Positions 16,021 through 25,651 of a stretch of 64,000 bases of DNA are shown here, in pieces. The stretch is from an uncultured Clostridia bacterium (GTDB lineage: Bacteria > Bacillota > Clostridia > Oscillospirales > Ruminococcaceae): contig CANQTP010000007.1 of assembly GCA_947626755.1 (NCBI GenBank), forward strand, positions 20,175 to 84,174. The letters are read 5' to 3'. Made by a program: the position numbers and the translations under genes. Within the stretch, counting starts at the first letter, position 1; each line of letters begins with the position of its first letter. The notes under the pieces are model-generated. The model was not told the origin of the DNA. It worked only from the letters and a program-made list of their open reading frames with translations, and did not search any database.

Positions 16021-16860
16021 TTATTTTTCTTTTTTATTAGCAAGTTTTACGATCCTGTCAATGTTCTTCTTATCGGTCGTATTGCTGCCGATGTGCGTAG
16101 GATAGGCGTTATAAAGTCCGTGGAAATCCGAACCGCCTGTTACGATAAGGTCGTACTTTTCGGCAATTTCCAGCATTTTCTTCTGCTGATCCTCATTTGC
16201 GGAATAGTGGTAAACTTCCACGCCGTCCAGCTTGCCCTTTGCGGAAAGTTCCTCCAGCAGATCCAGAGAATCATAGTAGACAGGGTGTGCCATGACCGCA
16301 ACTCCTCTTGCGGAGTGGATAAGGTCAATGACGAAATTCACATCGGGATATTCTCTTTCAACTATGCAGGAACCTGTTTTCAGGTCGAAAAGTTCATCGC
16401 TGAGTTTGCCGTAGAATTCTGTGGTATATCCGTAATCAATAAGAGCGTGCATTATGTGCTGTTTGAAAATGCTCTTTGAGCCTGTGGCATATTTCATAAC
16501 ACTTTCGGCTGTTATGGGATAGATCTTCATAACATTTTCGACCATTTCGCGGGCGCAAGCCTTGCGGATCTCGCAGGCTTTTATGCAGACGCCTTCAAGC
16601 CTGTCGGGCTTCTGCGGAGCGTAGCAAAGAATATGTACTTTACGTCCGCGTGACTTGTCCCAAGCGGAAAGTTCAACGCCGGGAAGAATTTTAACGCCGT
16701 ACCTGTCCCCTAAAATTTTCGAGCGGGAAATTGACGACATAGTGTCGTGATCGGTAATGGAAATAAACTCGATGCCCGTCCTTTTTGCCTGAACGATAAT
16801 ATCCTCTATTCCCAGAGAACCATCGGAAAGCTTGGTATGACAGTGAAGATCGCCAACCAT
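16021..16860 (-). CDS. PHP-domain phosphoesterase (RNase AM/YciV-like)
   Basis: A 279-residue protein of the polymerase-and-histidinol-phosphatase superfamily. Metal-binding motifs appear in order: DLHCHTKLSDGS at residues 4-15, ITDHDTM, PGVELSA, a GVAVMAHPVYYD His, and the C-terminal VTGGSDFHG. This arrangement matches the YciV/RNase AM group, which acts on 3',5'-nucleoside bisphosphates or short RNA 5' ends. The exact substrate here is not known. It is the first gene of a four-gene minus-strand operon and has a long (~130 nt) AT-rich leader. Confidence 0.88.
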   Translation of the reverse strand: MVGDLHCHTKLSDGSLGIEDIIVQAKRTGIEFISITDHDTMSSISRSKILGDRYGVKILPGVELSAWDKSRGRKVHILCYAPQKPDRLEGVCIKACEIRKACAREMVENVMKIYPITAESVMKYATGSKSIFKQHIMHALIDYGYTTEFYGKLSDELFDLKTGSCIVEREYPDVNFVIDLIHSARGVAVMAHPVYYDSLDLLEELSAKGKLDGVEVYHYSANEDQQKKMLEIAEKYDLIVTGGSDFHGLYNAYPTHIGSNTTDKKNIDRIVKLANKKEK

Positions 16861-17001
16861 ATCTTCAGCTCCTTTTGCAATAAATTTCAGATAGATAATG
16901 TATCCGCAGATCGGGAAAATTTATTGAAAATATTGGAAATTTCAGGGTAAAATACAATAAATGTCAGAAAATCATGATAATCAGGATACACTGCTTTTTT
17001 A

Positions 17002-17031
17002 ATTATACCATAAAACTATAAAACATTGCAA
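17002..17031 (-). promoter_or_regulatory. Promoter of the PHP-malic enzyme-TSCPD-YdcF operon
   Basis: On the minus strand TTGCAA and TATAAT are separated by 18 nt, with TGG before the -10. The remainder of the ~200-nt gap (16861-17001) is AT-rich leader with no ORF that I can support. Confidence 0.6.
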
Positions 17032-17068
17032 GTGTTTTTATGAAATATATCTAAATATAATAGAAAAA

Positions 17069-18016
17069 TTACAGAAATTTCCCCATGAACCACACATTTT
17101 CCGCGCTGAATTCCCTGCCGTTCAGGTAGGAAAGGCAGCCGCTTTCGGAGGTAAGATCAAATTTCAGCTTGTAGGAATACAGCGCCTGTGTTTTTATGCC
17201 GAACTCCCTGTTGATCTTGTTGATGCCGTATTTCCCGTCGCCCAGAAGCGGACAGCCGATATATGCAAGGTGCGCGCGGATCTGATGGGTACGTCCCGTA
17301 TGGAGTTTCACTTCCAGAAGAGACAATCTGTCCGAGGACTTCAGAACGGTATATTCTGTGATTATAGTCTTATTATCGGGAGTTTTCCTGCCGCTGACCT
17401 TCACGGTATTTGAAGCGGAGTCCTTTTCAAGATAAGCCGTGAGAATGTCGTGGCTTTTGTGCGGTTTTCCCACCACAATGCAAAGATAGGTCTTTTCTAT
17501 CTCCCTGTCCTTTATCTTTTGGTTAAGAATACGCAATGACTCGGCGTTTTTTGCGGCAATTACAATTCCGCCCGTATTCCTGTCCAGACGGTTGCAGAGC
17601 GCGGGAGCAAAGCTGTTTTCGCTTTCGGGGGAATACTCGCCTTTTTCGTAAAGATAGCGTTTCAGGCGGTTTATGACGGTATCGGCGGTGTTGTCGTTGT
17701 CCTCGTGCACTACCATGCCGTTTTTCTTGTCTATTAAAATTATATTTTCGTCCTCGTAAATTATGACAAGCTGTGAGGGAACGTTCATAAACTCATTTTC
17801 GGAAGTTGCATCGAAGAATTCATCGTTTATGTACATCTGCACAATGTCGCCTTCGGCAAGTCTGGTTGAAATTTCCCCGCGCCTGCCGTTTATCTTTATC
17901 CGCTTGTTGCGTATAGCCTTGTACATCATGCTCTGCGGAAGTTTCGGAACGGTTTTCGTCACGAACTTGTCAAGGCGCTGCCCGGCGTCATTGGAATTTA
18001 CAGCAAATTCTTTCAT
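17069..18016 (-). CDS. RluA-family 23S rRNA/tRNA pseudouridine synthase
   Basis: This protein of about 315 residues isomerises uridine to pseudouridine in structured RNA. An N-terminal S4 RNA-binding domain (GQRLDKFVTKTVPKLPQSMMYKAIRNKRIKINGRR) is followed by the catalytic domain with VVHEDND and the Asp motif LCNRLDRNTGGIVIAAKN. LHTGRTHQIRAHLAYIGCPLLGD is also present. Target site (RluC- or RluD-like) cannot be assigned. I start it at 18016 (MKEFAVNSND), with AAAGGAT upstream, rather than at 18049. Confidence 0.93.
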   Translation of the reverse strand: MKEFAVNSNDAGQRLDKFVTKTVPKLPQSMMYKAIRNKRIKINGRRGEISTRLAEGDIVQMYINDEFFDATSENEFMNVPSQLVIIYEDENIILIDKKNGMVVHEDNDNTADTVINRLKRYLYEKGEYSPESENSFAPALCNRLDRNTGGIVIAAKNAESLRILNQKIKDREIEKTYLCIVVGKPHKSHDILTAYLEKDSASNTVKVSGRKTPDNKTIITEYTVLKSSDRLSLLEVKLHTGRTHQIRAHLAYIGCPLLGDGKYGINKINREFGIKTQALYSYKLKFDLTSESGCLSYLNGREFSAENVWFMGKFL

Positions 18017-18082
18017 ATCGGAATATCCTTTTCGTAAAATAATCTTCATTATATTATAACATAAAATTTTTTATAAAACACC

Positions 18083-18131
18083 TTTTCAAATTAAACTTTT
18101 TGTAGTATAATTATTTTAGAAACGTTTGTTT
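18083..18131 (+). promoter_or_regulatory. radC-uvrB-uvrA promoter with possible LexA box
   Basis: A weak TTTTCA -35 and a perfect TATAAT -10 (18106-18111) are separated by 17 nt. Just downstream, AAACGTTTGTTT (18120-18131) is one base from the GAAC-N4-GTTT pattern of clostridial LexA sites. It sits where a repressor would block early transcription. Confidence 0.45.
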
Positions 18132-18152
18132 TAAAGGGGCAGCACAGGAACC

Positions 18153-18863
18153 ATGGTAAATAAAGACAATATGTACATTCCCGAAAAGCTTCATGAGGGG
18201 CATAGGGAAAAAATGAAAGCCCGCTTTCTGGAAACGGGTTATTCGGGATTTTCCGAACATCAGATCATTGAAATGATGCTTTTTTACGTCTATGCACAGA
18301 CGGACACAAACGAAATTGCCCACAGACTTATAAATCATTACGGCAGCCTTGCGGGAATATTCGATGCATCATATGAAGATCTTATTGAAAACGGCAGACT
18401 CCCGCCGAGAGCAGCTTTCCTTTTCAAAATGATACCGGGACTTATCCCCATATATCATGATTCAAGATCGCATCTTAAAGTTTACAGCAACATGGAAAGC
18501 CTGAAACGACTTTTTGAACCGTACTTCGTGGGGATCGATCACGAAGAATTTCGTGTTGCCTGTTTTGATGCGGCACTAAGGCTGAATTGCTGTCTGACGG
18601 TGACCCAAGGCAGTCCCACAGGTTCTGCGGTAGATATGAGAAAACTTGCGGAAGCAGCCATCAGGGCAAATGCCGTCTGCATAGCAATTGCGCATAATCA
18701 CCCCAATGGTTCGCCAATGCCGTCCATCGAAGATATTAGGGCGACAAAACTTATCAACGAGGCTATGTCAAATATTGACATAAAGCTTCTGGATCACATA
18801 ATCATCGGGAAAAATGAAACTATTTCCATGCGGGAAAATGCGTTTATAAAAATTTTTGACTAA
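18153..18863 (+). CDS. radC: RadC/JAB-domain protein
   Basis: A 236-residue RadC family protein. An N-terminal helix-hairpin-helix-like region ([34 protein letters not shown]) precedes a JAB/MPN metalloprotease-like domain with the zinc ligands in [18 protein letters not shown]. The biochemical function of RadC is unsettled, and the historical DNA-repair assignment is doubtful for E. coli. Here its co-transcription with uvrB and uvrA, whose start is only 13 nt downstream, supports some link to DNA maintenance. Confidence 0.9.
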   Translation: MVNKDNMYIPEKLHEGHREKMKARFLETGYSGFSEHQIIEMMLFYVYAQTDTNEIAHRLINHYGSLAGIFDASYEDLIENGRLPPRAAFLFKMIPGLIPIYHDSRSHLKVYSNMESLKRLFEPYFVGIDHEEFRVACFDAALRLNCCLTVTQGSPTGSAVDMRKLAEAAIRANAVCIAIAHNHPNGSPMPSIEDIRATKLINEAMSNIDIKLLDHIIIGKNETISMRENAFIKIFD

Positions 18864-18876
18864 GGCAGTGTGTTTT

Positions 18877-20886
18877 ATGGAAAAATTCAAGCTTGTTTCC
18901 GAGTATTCCCCTGCGGGAGATCAGCCGCAGGCAATAGATAAGTTGGTTCATGGTCTGGAAAACGGCGCCAAGGAGCAGACTCTCCTCGGTGTTACAGGTT
19001 CGGGAAAGACTTTCACTATGGCGAACGTCATTGCAAGAGTCAACCGTCCCACCCTTATCCTTGCCCACAACAAAATACTTGCGGCACAGCTCTGCTCGGA
19101 ATTCAAGGAGTTTTTCCCCGAAAATGCGGTGGAATATTTTGTATCGTATTATGACTACTATCAGCCAGAAGCTTACGTTCCTTCCACTGACAGCTACATT
19201 GAAAAGGATTCTGACGTGAACGATGAAATAGACAAGCTCCGCCATTCCGCAACGCTGGCACTTTCGGAACGGCGGGACGTTATAATCGTTGCTTCGGTCT
19301 CCTGCATATATTCCCTCGGCTCGCCTATAGATTACCGTACCATGGTAATTTCTCTCCGTCAGGGAATGGAGCTTTCAAGGGACGAACTGTTGGCAAAATT
19401 GGTGGGCATACAATACGAACGCAACGACGTGAATTTTATCCGCAACAAGTTCCGCGTTCGGGGCGATGTGGTGGAAATTTTCCCCGCAGGTTCTACCGAA
19501 CTTGCCATACGGGTTGAATTCTGGGGCGATGAGATAGAGCGGATAACGGAATTCAAGGCGCTTACGGGGGAAATTACCGCAACGCTTTCCCACGCAGCCA
19601 TATATCCCGCTTCACACTATGTAATTTCCCGCGACAAAATGCAGGACGCTATTGCCGAGATCGAACGGGAACTGGACGAGCGGGTGAAATATTTCAAGGA
19701 CAATGACAAACTCATAGAAGCACAGAGAATTGCCCAGCGGACTATGTACGACATTGAAATGCTTCAGGAAATAGGTTTCTGCAAGGGAATTGAAAACTAT
19801 TCACGAATACTTGCGGGACGAGCTCCGGGGAGTATTCCCTACACGCTTCTGGATCACTTTCCCGAAGATTTTCTGCTTATCGTGGACGAAAGCCACGTTT
19901 CCCTGCCGCAGGTGCGGGCTATGAGCGCAGGCGACCGCGGGCGCAAACAGACCCTTGTGGATTACGGTTTCAGACTTCCGTCGGCTATGGACAACCGTCC
20001 GCTGACTTTTGATGAATTTTACAACAAAATAAATCAGGCTATCTTTGTTTCTGCAACTCCCGGATCCTTCGAGCGGGAACATTCCGCACAGATCGTGGAA
20101 CAGGTCATTCGTCCCACCGGTCTGGTAGATCCGGAAATTATTGTAAAGCCTGTTGACGGACAGATAGACGATCTTCTGCTTGAAATAAACGAGCGCACGC
20201 AGAAAAATGAGCGCGTTCTCGTTACCACCCTTACAAAGAAAATGGCGGAAGATCTTACTGCTTATCTTGAAAAAGCAGGAGTCCGCGTCCGATATATGCA
20301 CTATGACATCGACACCATCGAGCGTATGGAAATTATCCGCGATCTGCGCCTTGGCGAATTTGACGTGCTTGTGGGAATAAATCTTCTCCGCGAAGGTCTG
20401 GATATTCCCGAAGTTTCCCTTGTGGCGATACTCGATGCGGACAAGGAAGGCTTTCTGCGGTCGGAAAGTTCGCTGATACAGACTATAGGACGTGCCGCGC
20501 GTAATTCCCATGGTCAGGTAATCATGTATGCGGATTCGGTAACGGATTCCATGTACCGCGCTATCATGGAAACCGAACGCCGCCGCAAATTGCAGACGGA
20601 TTTCAACGCCGAGCATGGAATTACCCCGAAAACCATCGTAAAAGATGTGCGGGACGTTATTGAAATTTCCACAAAAGCCGAAACAGACGCAAAAACCTCC
20701 AAGGCACAGCAGAAGCGCATGACGCCCGAGGAGCGTGAAGAACTTATCAAAAAGCTTACCGAGGAAATGAAGAATGCGGCTAAAATTCTTGAATTTGAGC
20801 ACGCCGCATACCTCCGCGACAGGATAAACGAGCTGAAACAGTCGCCCCACGCGGGGAAAAAGGTATTCGGGAAAAAGAAAGGATAA
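18877..20886 (+). CDS. uvrB: Excinuclease ABC subunit B
   Basis: This 669-residue helicase-like subunit of nucleotide excision repair receives damaged DNA from UvrA and recruits UvrC. It shows Walker [13 protein letters not shown], the beta-hairpin region [25 protein letters not shown], the DEAD-like box [13 protein letters not shown], and the RecA-like motif [18 protein letters not shown]-terminal UVR motif ([27 protein letters not shown]) binds UvrC/UvrA. The start at 18877 ([10 protein letters not shown]) matches homologues. uvrA follows after 5 nt, so the two are coupled. Confidence 0.98.
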   Translation: MEKFKLVSEYSPAGDQPQAIDKLVHGLENGAKEQTLLGVTGSGKTFTMANVIARVNRPTLILAHNKILAAQLCSEFKEFFPENAVEYFVSYYDYYQPEAYVPSTDSYIEKDSDVNDEIDKLRHSATLALSERRDVIIVASVSCIYSLGSPIDYRTMVISLRQGMELSRDELLAKLVGIQYERNDVNFIRNKFRVRGDVVEIFPAGSTELAIRVEFWGDEIERITEFKALTGEITATLSHAAIYPASHYVISRDKMQDAIAEIERELDERVKYFKDNDKLIEAQRIAQRTMYDIEMLQEIGFCKGIENYSRILAGRAPGSIPYTLLDHFPEDFLLIVDESHVSLPQVRAMSAGDRGRKQTLVDYGFRLPSAMDNRPLTFDEFYNKINQAIFVSATPGSFEREHSAQIVEQVIRPTGLVDPEIIVKPVDGQIDDLLLEINERTQKNERVLVTTLTKKMAEDLTAYLEKAGVRVRYMHYDIDTIERMEIIRDLRLGEFDVLVGINLLREGLDIPEVSLVAILDADKEGFLRSESSLIQTIGRAARNSHGQVIMYADSVTDSMYRAIMETERRRKLQTDFNAEHGITPKTIVKDVRDVIEISTKAETDAKTSKAQQKRMTPEEREELIKKLTEEMKNAAKILEFEHAAYLRDRINELKQSPHAGKKVFGKKKG

Positions 20887-20891
20887 TCTGA

Positions 20892-23750
20892 ATGGCAAAC
20901 GACAAGATAATCATAAAAGGCGCAAGGGAACACAATCTGAAAAACATCGACATTGAGATCCCCCGTGACAAGTTGGTAGTCATGACGGGGCTTTCGGGTT
21001 CGGGAAAATCCTCGCTGGCGTTCGACACCATCTACGCGGACGGTCAGCGGCGGTATGTGGAAAGCCTTTCCTCCTACGCGAGAATGTTCCTCGGGCAGAT
21101 GGAAAAACCCGATGTGGACAGCATTGAAGGACTTTCCCCCGCCATTTCCATAGATCAGAAAACAACTTCCAAGAACCCCCGCTCCACAGTGGGAACGGTA
21201 ACGGAGATCTACGACTATTTCAGGCTTATGTATGCTCGGATAGGCGTTCCCCACTGCCCCGTATGCGGTCGGGAAATAAAACAGCAGACTGTGGATCAGG
21301 TAGTGGATCAGATAATGGAACTTCCCGAAGGAACCAAGATCCAGCTTCTTGCGCCTGTTATCCGCGGACGCAAGGGCGAACACACCAAGGAACTTGAACG
21401 GGCGCGGAAAGCGGGGTACGTTCGTGTGCGTGTGGACGGCATAATTTACGATCTTTCCGAGGAGATAAAGCTTGAAAAGAACAAGAAGCACAACATTGAA
21501 ATAGTCATCGACCGTCTTGTTATCAAAAAGGGCATTGAAACACGTCTGGGAGACAGCATTGAAACGGTTTCCTCCATTTCGGGGGGGCTTATCATAGCGG
21601 ACGTGAACGGCAAGGAGGATATACTTTTCTCCCAGAACTACGCCTGCCCCGAACACAACATTTCCATTGAGGAACTTGCGCCGAGAATGTTCTCTTTCAA
21701 CAATCCTTTCGGCGCTTGTGAAAAATGCACGGGTCTGGGGGTTTTCCGTAAAATTGACCCCGATCTGATAATCCCAAACAAGGAACTTTCCATACGTCAG
21801 GGAGCAATAAAAGCCAGCGGCTGGTCGACTACCGATGAAGATTCCATCGCCATGATGTATTTCAAGGGAATTGCAAAGCATTACGGAGTTTCTCTCAGCA
21901 AGCCCATAAAAGACCTGCCGAAAGAAGTTGTAGACGCGTTTCTGTACGGCACAAACGGCATGAAGATACGCCTTGAACGTTCCGCGGAGTACGGCGGCGG
22001 CGTTTACGAACAGCCCTTTGAGGGGATCATTCCCAATCTTGAAAGACGTTACCGCGAATCCAATTCCGAATATATCAAAGAGGAAGTGGAGGACTGCATG
22101 ACAGAAAGTCCCTGCCCCGAATGTCACGGACACAGGCTTAAAAAGGAAAGCCTTGCAGTCACAGTAGGCGGAAAGAATATTTCCGAACTTTGCGATCTGT
22201 CGGTGGTGGAATGTCTGGATTTTATAAACGGTCTGGAACTTTCCAAAAGGGACAAGATGATAAGCGGACAGATAATCAAGGAGATAAAGTCGCGGCTTGG
22301 ATTTCTTCGCAGCGTTGGTCTGGAATACCTGACTCTCTCCCGTTCGGCGGGAACGTTAAGCGGCGGAGAAAGTCAGCGCATACGTCTTGCCACGCAGATA
22401 GGCTCGTCGCTTATGGGTGTTTTATACATTCTTGACGAGCCGTCGATAGGTCTGCACCAGCGGGACAATGACAAGCTCATCGCCACGCTGAAACGTCTCC
22501 GCGATCTGGGAAACACCCTTATAGTTGTGGAACATGACGAGGACACCATGAACAATGCGGATTTCATAGTTGATGTGGGCCCTTATGCGGGAATTCACGG
22601 CGGGGAAATCGTCTGCGCGGGAACGGTTGAGGACATCAAAGCCTGTGAACGTTCCATAACGGGGCAATATCTCAGCGGCAAACGCTGCATACCCGTTCCC
22701 GAAAAACGCCGCGCGGGCAACGGACTTTTCCTGAAAGTAAAAGGCGCGGAGGAACACAATCTGAAAAAGATAGATGTTTCCATACCGCTTGGAACATTTA
22801 CCTGCGTGACGGGAGTTTCGGGCTCGGGAAAATCTTCACTTGTGAATGAAATTATCTACAAAAATCTTGCTGGAAGATTGAACCGCGCAAAGATCCGTCC
22901 CGGAAAATTCTCCAAAATGGAAGGGATCGACAACCTTGACAAAGTTATCGCCATAGATCAGTCGCCTATCGGAAGAACTCCCCGCTCCAATCCCGCGACT
23001 TACACGGGGCTTTTCACCGACATTCGTGAACTTTTCGCAGGAACTAACGATGCGAAAATGAAAGGCTACACCAGCGGGCGGTTCTCGTTCAACGTCAAGG
23101 GCGGACGCTGCGAAGCCTGCGAGGGTGACGGAATTATCAAGATAGAAATGCACTTCCTGCCCGATGTGTACGTTCCCTGCGAAGTATGCAAAGGTAAACG
23201 CTACAACCGCGAGACTCTGGACATTCACTATAAAGGAAAATCCATTTACGACGTTCTGGAAATGACTGTTGATGAGGGAGTAGAGTTTTTTGCCAATCTC
23301 CCTAAACTTGCAAGACGTTTACAGACTTTGCAGGACGTGGGACTCGGCTACATCAAGATCGGACAGCCCGCCACAACGCTTTCGGGCGGTGAAGCGCAGA
23401 GAGTAAAGCTTGCAACGGAGCTTTCAAAACGTTCCACAGGACGGACGATATATATTCTGGACGAGCCCACCACAGGACTGCACACTGCGGACGTCCACAA
23501 GCTTATAGAAGTCCTGCAAAAGCTTGTTGACGCGGGGAACACGGTGCTTATTATCGAACACAATCTTGATGTTATCAAGTGTGCCGACTACATTATCGAC
23601 CTCGGTCCCGAAGGCGGCGCAGGCGGCGGAACTGTTGTAAAATGCGGCACTCCCGAGGAGATCGCGGCTTGCAAGGAGTCGTACACGGGGCAATACCTGA
23701 AAAAGATGCTTGCTCCCAAAAAATCGGCAAAACGAACTTCAAAAAAATAA
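20892..23750 (+). CDS. uvrA: Excinuclease ABC subunit A
   Basis: This 952-residue damage-recognition ATPase has two ABC modules. Module one has Walker [13 protein letters not shown], a first zinc finger (CPVCGREI, then CPEH and CEKCTGLG), the signature [19 protein letters not shown] and the Walker B LYILDEPS. Module two has [10 protein letters not shown], the second zinc finger (CEACEGDG and CEVCKGKR), [15 protein letters not shown] and [11 protein letters not shown]. Length is typical. It ends the radC-uvrB-uvrA operon before a perfect bidirectional terminator. Confidence 0.99.
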   Translation: MANDKIIIKGAREHNLKNIDIEIPRDKLVVMTGLSGSGKSSLAFDTIYADGQRRYVESLSSYARMFLGQMEKPDVDSIEGLSPAISIDQKTTSKNPRSTVGTVTEIYDYFRLMYARIGVPHCPVCGREIKQQTVDQVVDQIMELPEGTKIQLLAPVIRGRKGEHTKELERARKAGYVRVRVDGIIYDLSEEIKLEKNKKHNIEIVIDRLVIKKGIETRLGDSIETVSSISGGLIIADVNGKEDILFSQNYACPEHNISIEELAPRMFSFNNPFGACEKCTGLGVFRKIDPDLIIPNKELSIRQGAIKASGWSTTDEDSIAMMYFKGIAKHYGVSLSKPIKDLPKEVVDAFLYGTNGMKIRLERSAEYGGGVYEQPFEGIIPNLERRYRESNSEYIKEEVEDCMTESPCPECHGHRLKKESLAVTVGGKNISELCDLSVVECLDFINGLELSKRDKMISGQIIKEIKSRLGFLRSVGLEYLTLSRSAGTLSGGESQRIRLATQIGSSLMGVLYILDEPSIGLHQRDNDKLIATLKRLRDLGNTLIVVEHDEDTMNNADFIVDVGPYAGIHGGEIVCAGTVEDIKACERSITGQYLSGKRCIPVPEKRRAGNGLFLKVKGAEEHNLKKIDVSIPLGTFTCVTGVSGSGKSSLVNEIIYKNLAGRLNRAKIRPGKFSKMEGIDNLDKVIAIDQSPIGRTPRSNPATYTGLFTDIRELFAGTNDAKMKGYTSGRFSFNVKGGRCEACEGDGIIKIEMHFLPDVYVPCEVCKGKRYNRETLDIHYKGKSIYDVLEMTVDEGVEFFANLPKLARRLQTLQDVGLGYIKIGQPATTLSGGEAQRVKLATELSKRSTGRTIYILDEPTTGLHTADVHKLIEVLQKLVDAGNTVLIIEHNLDVIKCADYIIDLGPEGGAGGGTVVKCGTPEEIAACKESYTGQYLKKMLAPKKSAKRTSKK

Positions 23751-23752
23751 AG

Positions 23753-23785
23753 AATGGGACGGCTTGGACCGTCCCATTAACTATA
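23753..23785. terminator. Terminator between uvrA and hisA
   Basis: AATGGGACGG cttgga CCGTCCCATT is a perfect 10-bp stem between two convergent genes. It overlaps the hisA stop codon. Confidence 0.7.
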
Positions 23786-24547
23786 ATTACAAATTTTCTC
23801 AAAATCAAGTTTCCCGCCGAAGATGTCAAGGGCGCTTCCAACGGTAAAATCAAGCTTTCCCCTGCCAAGTTCTTTGAGAATGTCCAGATCCTCATATGAA
23901 CCTATCCCGCCTGCGTATGTAACAGGAATGCCGTCTATCCCGCCGAGAAACTCCGCCAGCGGCTTTTCAACGCCCTGCGCCTTGCCTTCAACATCAACGG
24001 CATGGATAAGAAATTCATTACAGTATTCCGAAAACATACTGACATCTTCCCTGTCAAGCTTCACATCGGTGAATTTCTGCCATCGGTCGGTAACGATATA
24101 ATAGTCCTCTCCCCTTCTGCGGCAGGAAAGATCAAGAACAAGATGTTCCTTTCCCACAGCGGAAACAAGGTTTTTCAGATTGTCAAAATTTACCTTTCCG
24201 TTCTTGAAAACGTAAGATGTTACTATAACGTGTGACGCTCCCCGTTTCAGGAAATTTTCCGCATTTTCGGCTGTTATCCCGCCGCCTGTCTGGAGTCCGC
24301 CGCTGAACGCTTCAAGAGCGGCATACGCCTGACGGAGATCCTCTTTGTAAAATTCCGAATCCGCAGGATCGAGCAGGATAATATGTCCGCCTGTTATACC
24401 GCGGGTCTTGTAGAGTTCCGCATAATATCCCGCGCCTTTTTCCGAAACGAAATTTTCCTTTGCGGAATTGCTGCTATCCTTAAGACTTCCGCCGACTATC
24501 TGCTTTACCTTTCCGTTGTGAATATCTATACAAGGTCTGAACCTCAT
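23777..24547 (-). CDS. hisA: Eukaryote-type HisA (ProFAR isomerase)
   Basis: This 256-residue TIM-barrel enzyme should isomerise ProFAR in histidine synthesis. It matches the fungal/plant HIS6 type rather than ordinary bacterial HisA: FRPCIDIHNGKVKQIVGG, NFVSEKGAGYYAELYK, GGHIILL, LQTGGGITAENAENFL, ASHVIVTSYVF, LVLDLSCRRRGEDYYIVTDRWQKFTD, EFLIHAVDVEGKAQGV, VTYAGGIGSYEDL and VGSALDIFGG. Bacteria with this form are known but uncommon. It stands alone, with no other his gene in the window, and has its own promoter and a GGAGGAG ribosome binding site. Confidence 0.9.
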   Translation of the reverse strand: MRFRPCIDIHNGKVKQIVGGSLKDSSNSAKENFVSEKGAGYYAELYKTRGITGGHIILLDPADSEFYKEDLRQAYAALEAFSGGLQTGGGITAENAENFLKRGASHVIVTSYVFKNGKVNFDNLKNLVSAVGKEHLVLDLSCRRRGEDYYIVTDRWQKFTDVKLDREDVSMFSEYCNEFLIHAVDVEGKAQGVEKPLAEFLGGIDGIPVTYAGGIGSYEDLDILKELGRGKLDFTVGSALDIFGGKLDFEKICNYS

Positions 24548-24576
24548 TGCAACTCCTCCAAAAATATTATGAATAT

Positions 24577-24605
24577 ATTATACATCATTTTTCCTGCAAT
24601 TTCAA
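24577..24605 (-). promoter_or_regulatory. Promoter of hisA
   Basis: On the minus strand TTGAAA and TATAAT are separated by 17 nt, about 30 nt upstream of the start codon. Confidence 0.65.
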
Positions 24606-24674
24606 TATCGGAATACAAATATATCACGATAAAACAGATATGCTGCAGCAATTGCCGCGGATCATAAAATAAGC

Positions 24675-24703
24675 TTGCATTTTATTTAAAAGTATGATAT
24701 AAT
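24675..24703 (+). promoter_or_regulatory. Promoter of the LysR-family gene
   Basis: TTGCAT and TATAAT are separated by 17 nt, with TGA before the -10. The hisA and lysR promoters diverge within about 100 nt, so the regulator could also affect hisA (inference). Confidence 0.65.
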
Positions 24704-24757
24704 TTTATAGTAAGAGCATGAAGTATAATTTGACCGAATAGTAAAGGAGTTAAAAAT

Positions 24758-25645
24758 ATGATCTCAGAAAGCAATCTGAACAGGTACCGCCTTTTCTGCG
24801 CCGTTGCGGAATGCGAAAGCATTTCCCGCGCCGCCGAAATGAACTACATCAGCCAGCCTGCGATCAGCAAGGCTATCACCAAAATGGAAGAATCGCTGGA
24901 AACTACCCTTTTTGTGCGGAACCACCGCGGAGTTACCCTTACAGACGAAGGTAAGATCCTTTATGAACAGCTGCGCGCTGCTTTTGACATTATAAAAGAA
25001 GGCGAGGACAAGCTCCGCCGCATAAACGAACTCGGCATAGGACGTCTGCACCTCGGCGCAAGCAGTATCCTCTGCAAACATATGCTTCTGCCGTATTTGC
25101 AGGGATTTATCAAGGAAAATCCCCATATTCAGATAACCGTTGACTGTCAGTCGTCCTCAAAGATACACCGTCAGCTTGCCGACGGAAAGGTAGATATAGG
25201 GCTTATGGTAAGACCCGAAACTCCTTCCGATGTGGAATTCCATTTCATAGACGAAATAGAGGACGTTTTCATCGCGACTCCCGACTATATGGAAAACCTC
25301 CGTCTCCGCGAGGAAGGCGATATTTTTGAAGAAGCAAATATAATGCTCCTTGACGGTGCAAATGTTTCCCGTATGCACGTTGACAGATATTTCAAGGAAA
25401 ACAATATAGTTCCCAAACATATCCTCGAAGTCACGGGCATGGATATGCTCATCGAATTTGCACGGACGGGCATAGGCGTTGCCTGCGCCATAAAACAGTT
25501 TGTACAAAAGGAACTGGACAGCGGCGAATTTGTGGAGATACCCCTGTCCGTTCCCATAAACAAACGAGAGGTAGGCTTTGCATACATGAAGAACGCAAAA
25601 CTTACCCCCTCAATGGAAAAATTTCTGAATTATACCGAATTATAA
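24758..25645 (+). CDS. LysR-family transcriptional regulator
   Basis: This 295-residue regulator has an N-terminal winged helix-turn-helix (LFCAVAECESISRAAEMNYISQPAISKAITKMEESLETTLFVRNHRGVTLTDEG). A periplasmic-binding-like effector domain follows (IGLMVRPE, IGVACAIKQFV). The effector is unknown. It is divergent from hisA and converges on the cimA 3' end with only 6 nt between. Either neighbour could be a target, although the ilvB-cimA operon already has T-box control. LysR proteins commonly repress their own gene. AAAGGAG precedes the ATG. Confidence 0.93.
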   Translation: MISESNLNRYRLFCAVAECESISRAAEMNYISQPAISKAITKMEESLETTLFVRNHRGVTLTDEGKILYEQLRAAFDIIKEGEDKLRRINELGIGRLHLGASSILCKHMLLPYLQGFIKENPHIQITVDCQSSSKIHRQLADGKVDIGLMVRPETPSDVEFHFIDEIEDVFIATPDYMENLRLREEGDIFEEANIMLLDGANVSRMHVDRYFKENNIVPKHILEVTGMDMLIEFARTGIGVACAIKQFVQKELDSGEFVEIPLSVPINKREVGFAYMKNAKLTPSMEKFLNYTEL

Positions 25646-25651
25646 TGATAA

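Noticed and set aside
16007-16043. Twelve-residue N-terminal extension of malic enzyme
   Set aside because: It would start at a TTG inside the preceding gene without a ribosome binding site, while MDIMQSS has GGAAGT at good spacing.
20514-22133. 539-aa minus-strand ORF over uvrB/uvrA
   Set aside because: Antisense shadow of two certain repair genes; composition is unlike a real protein.
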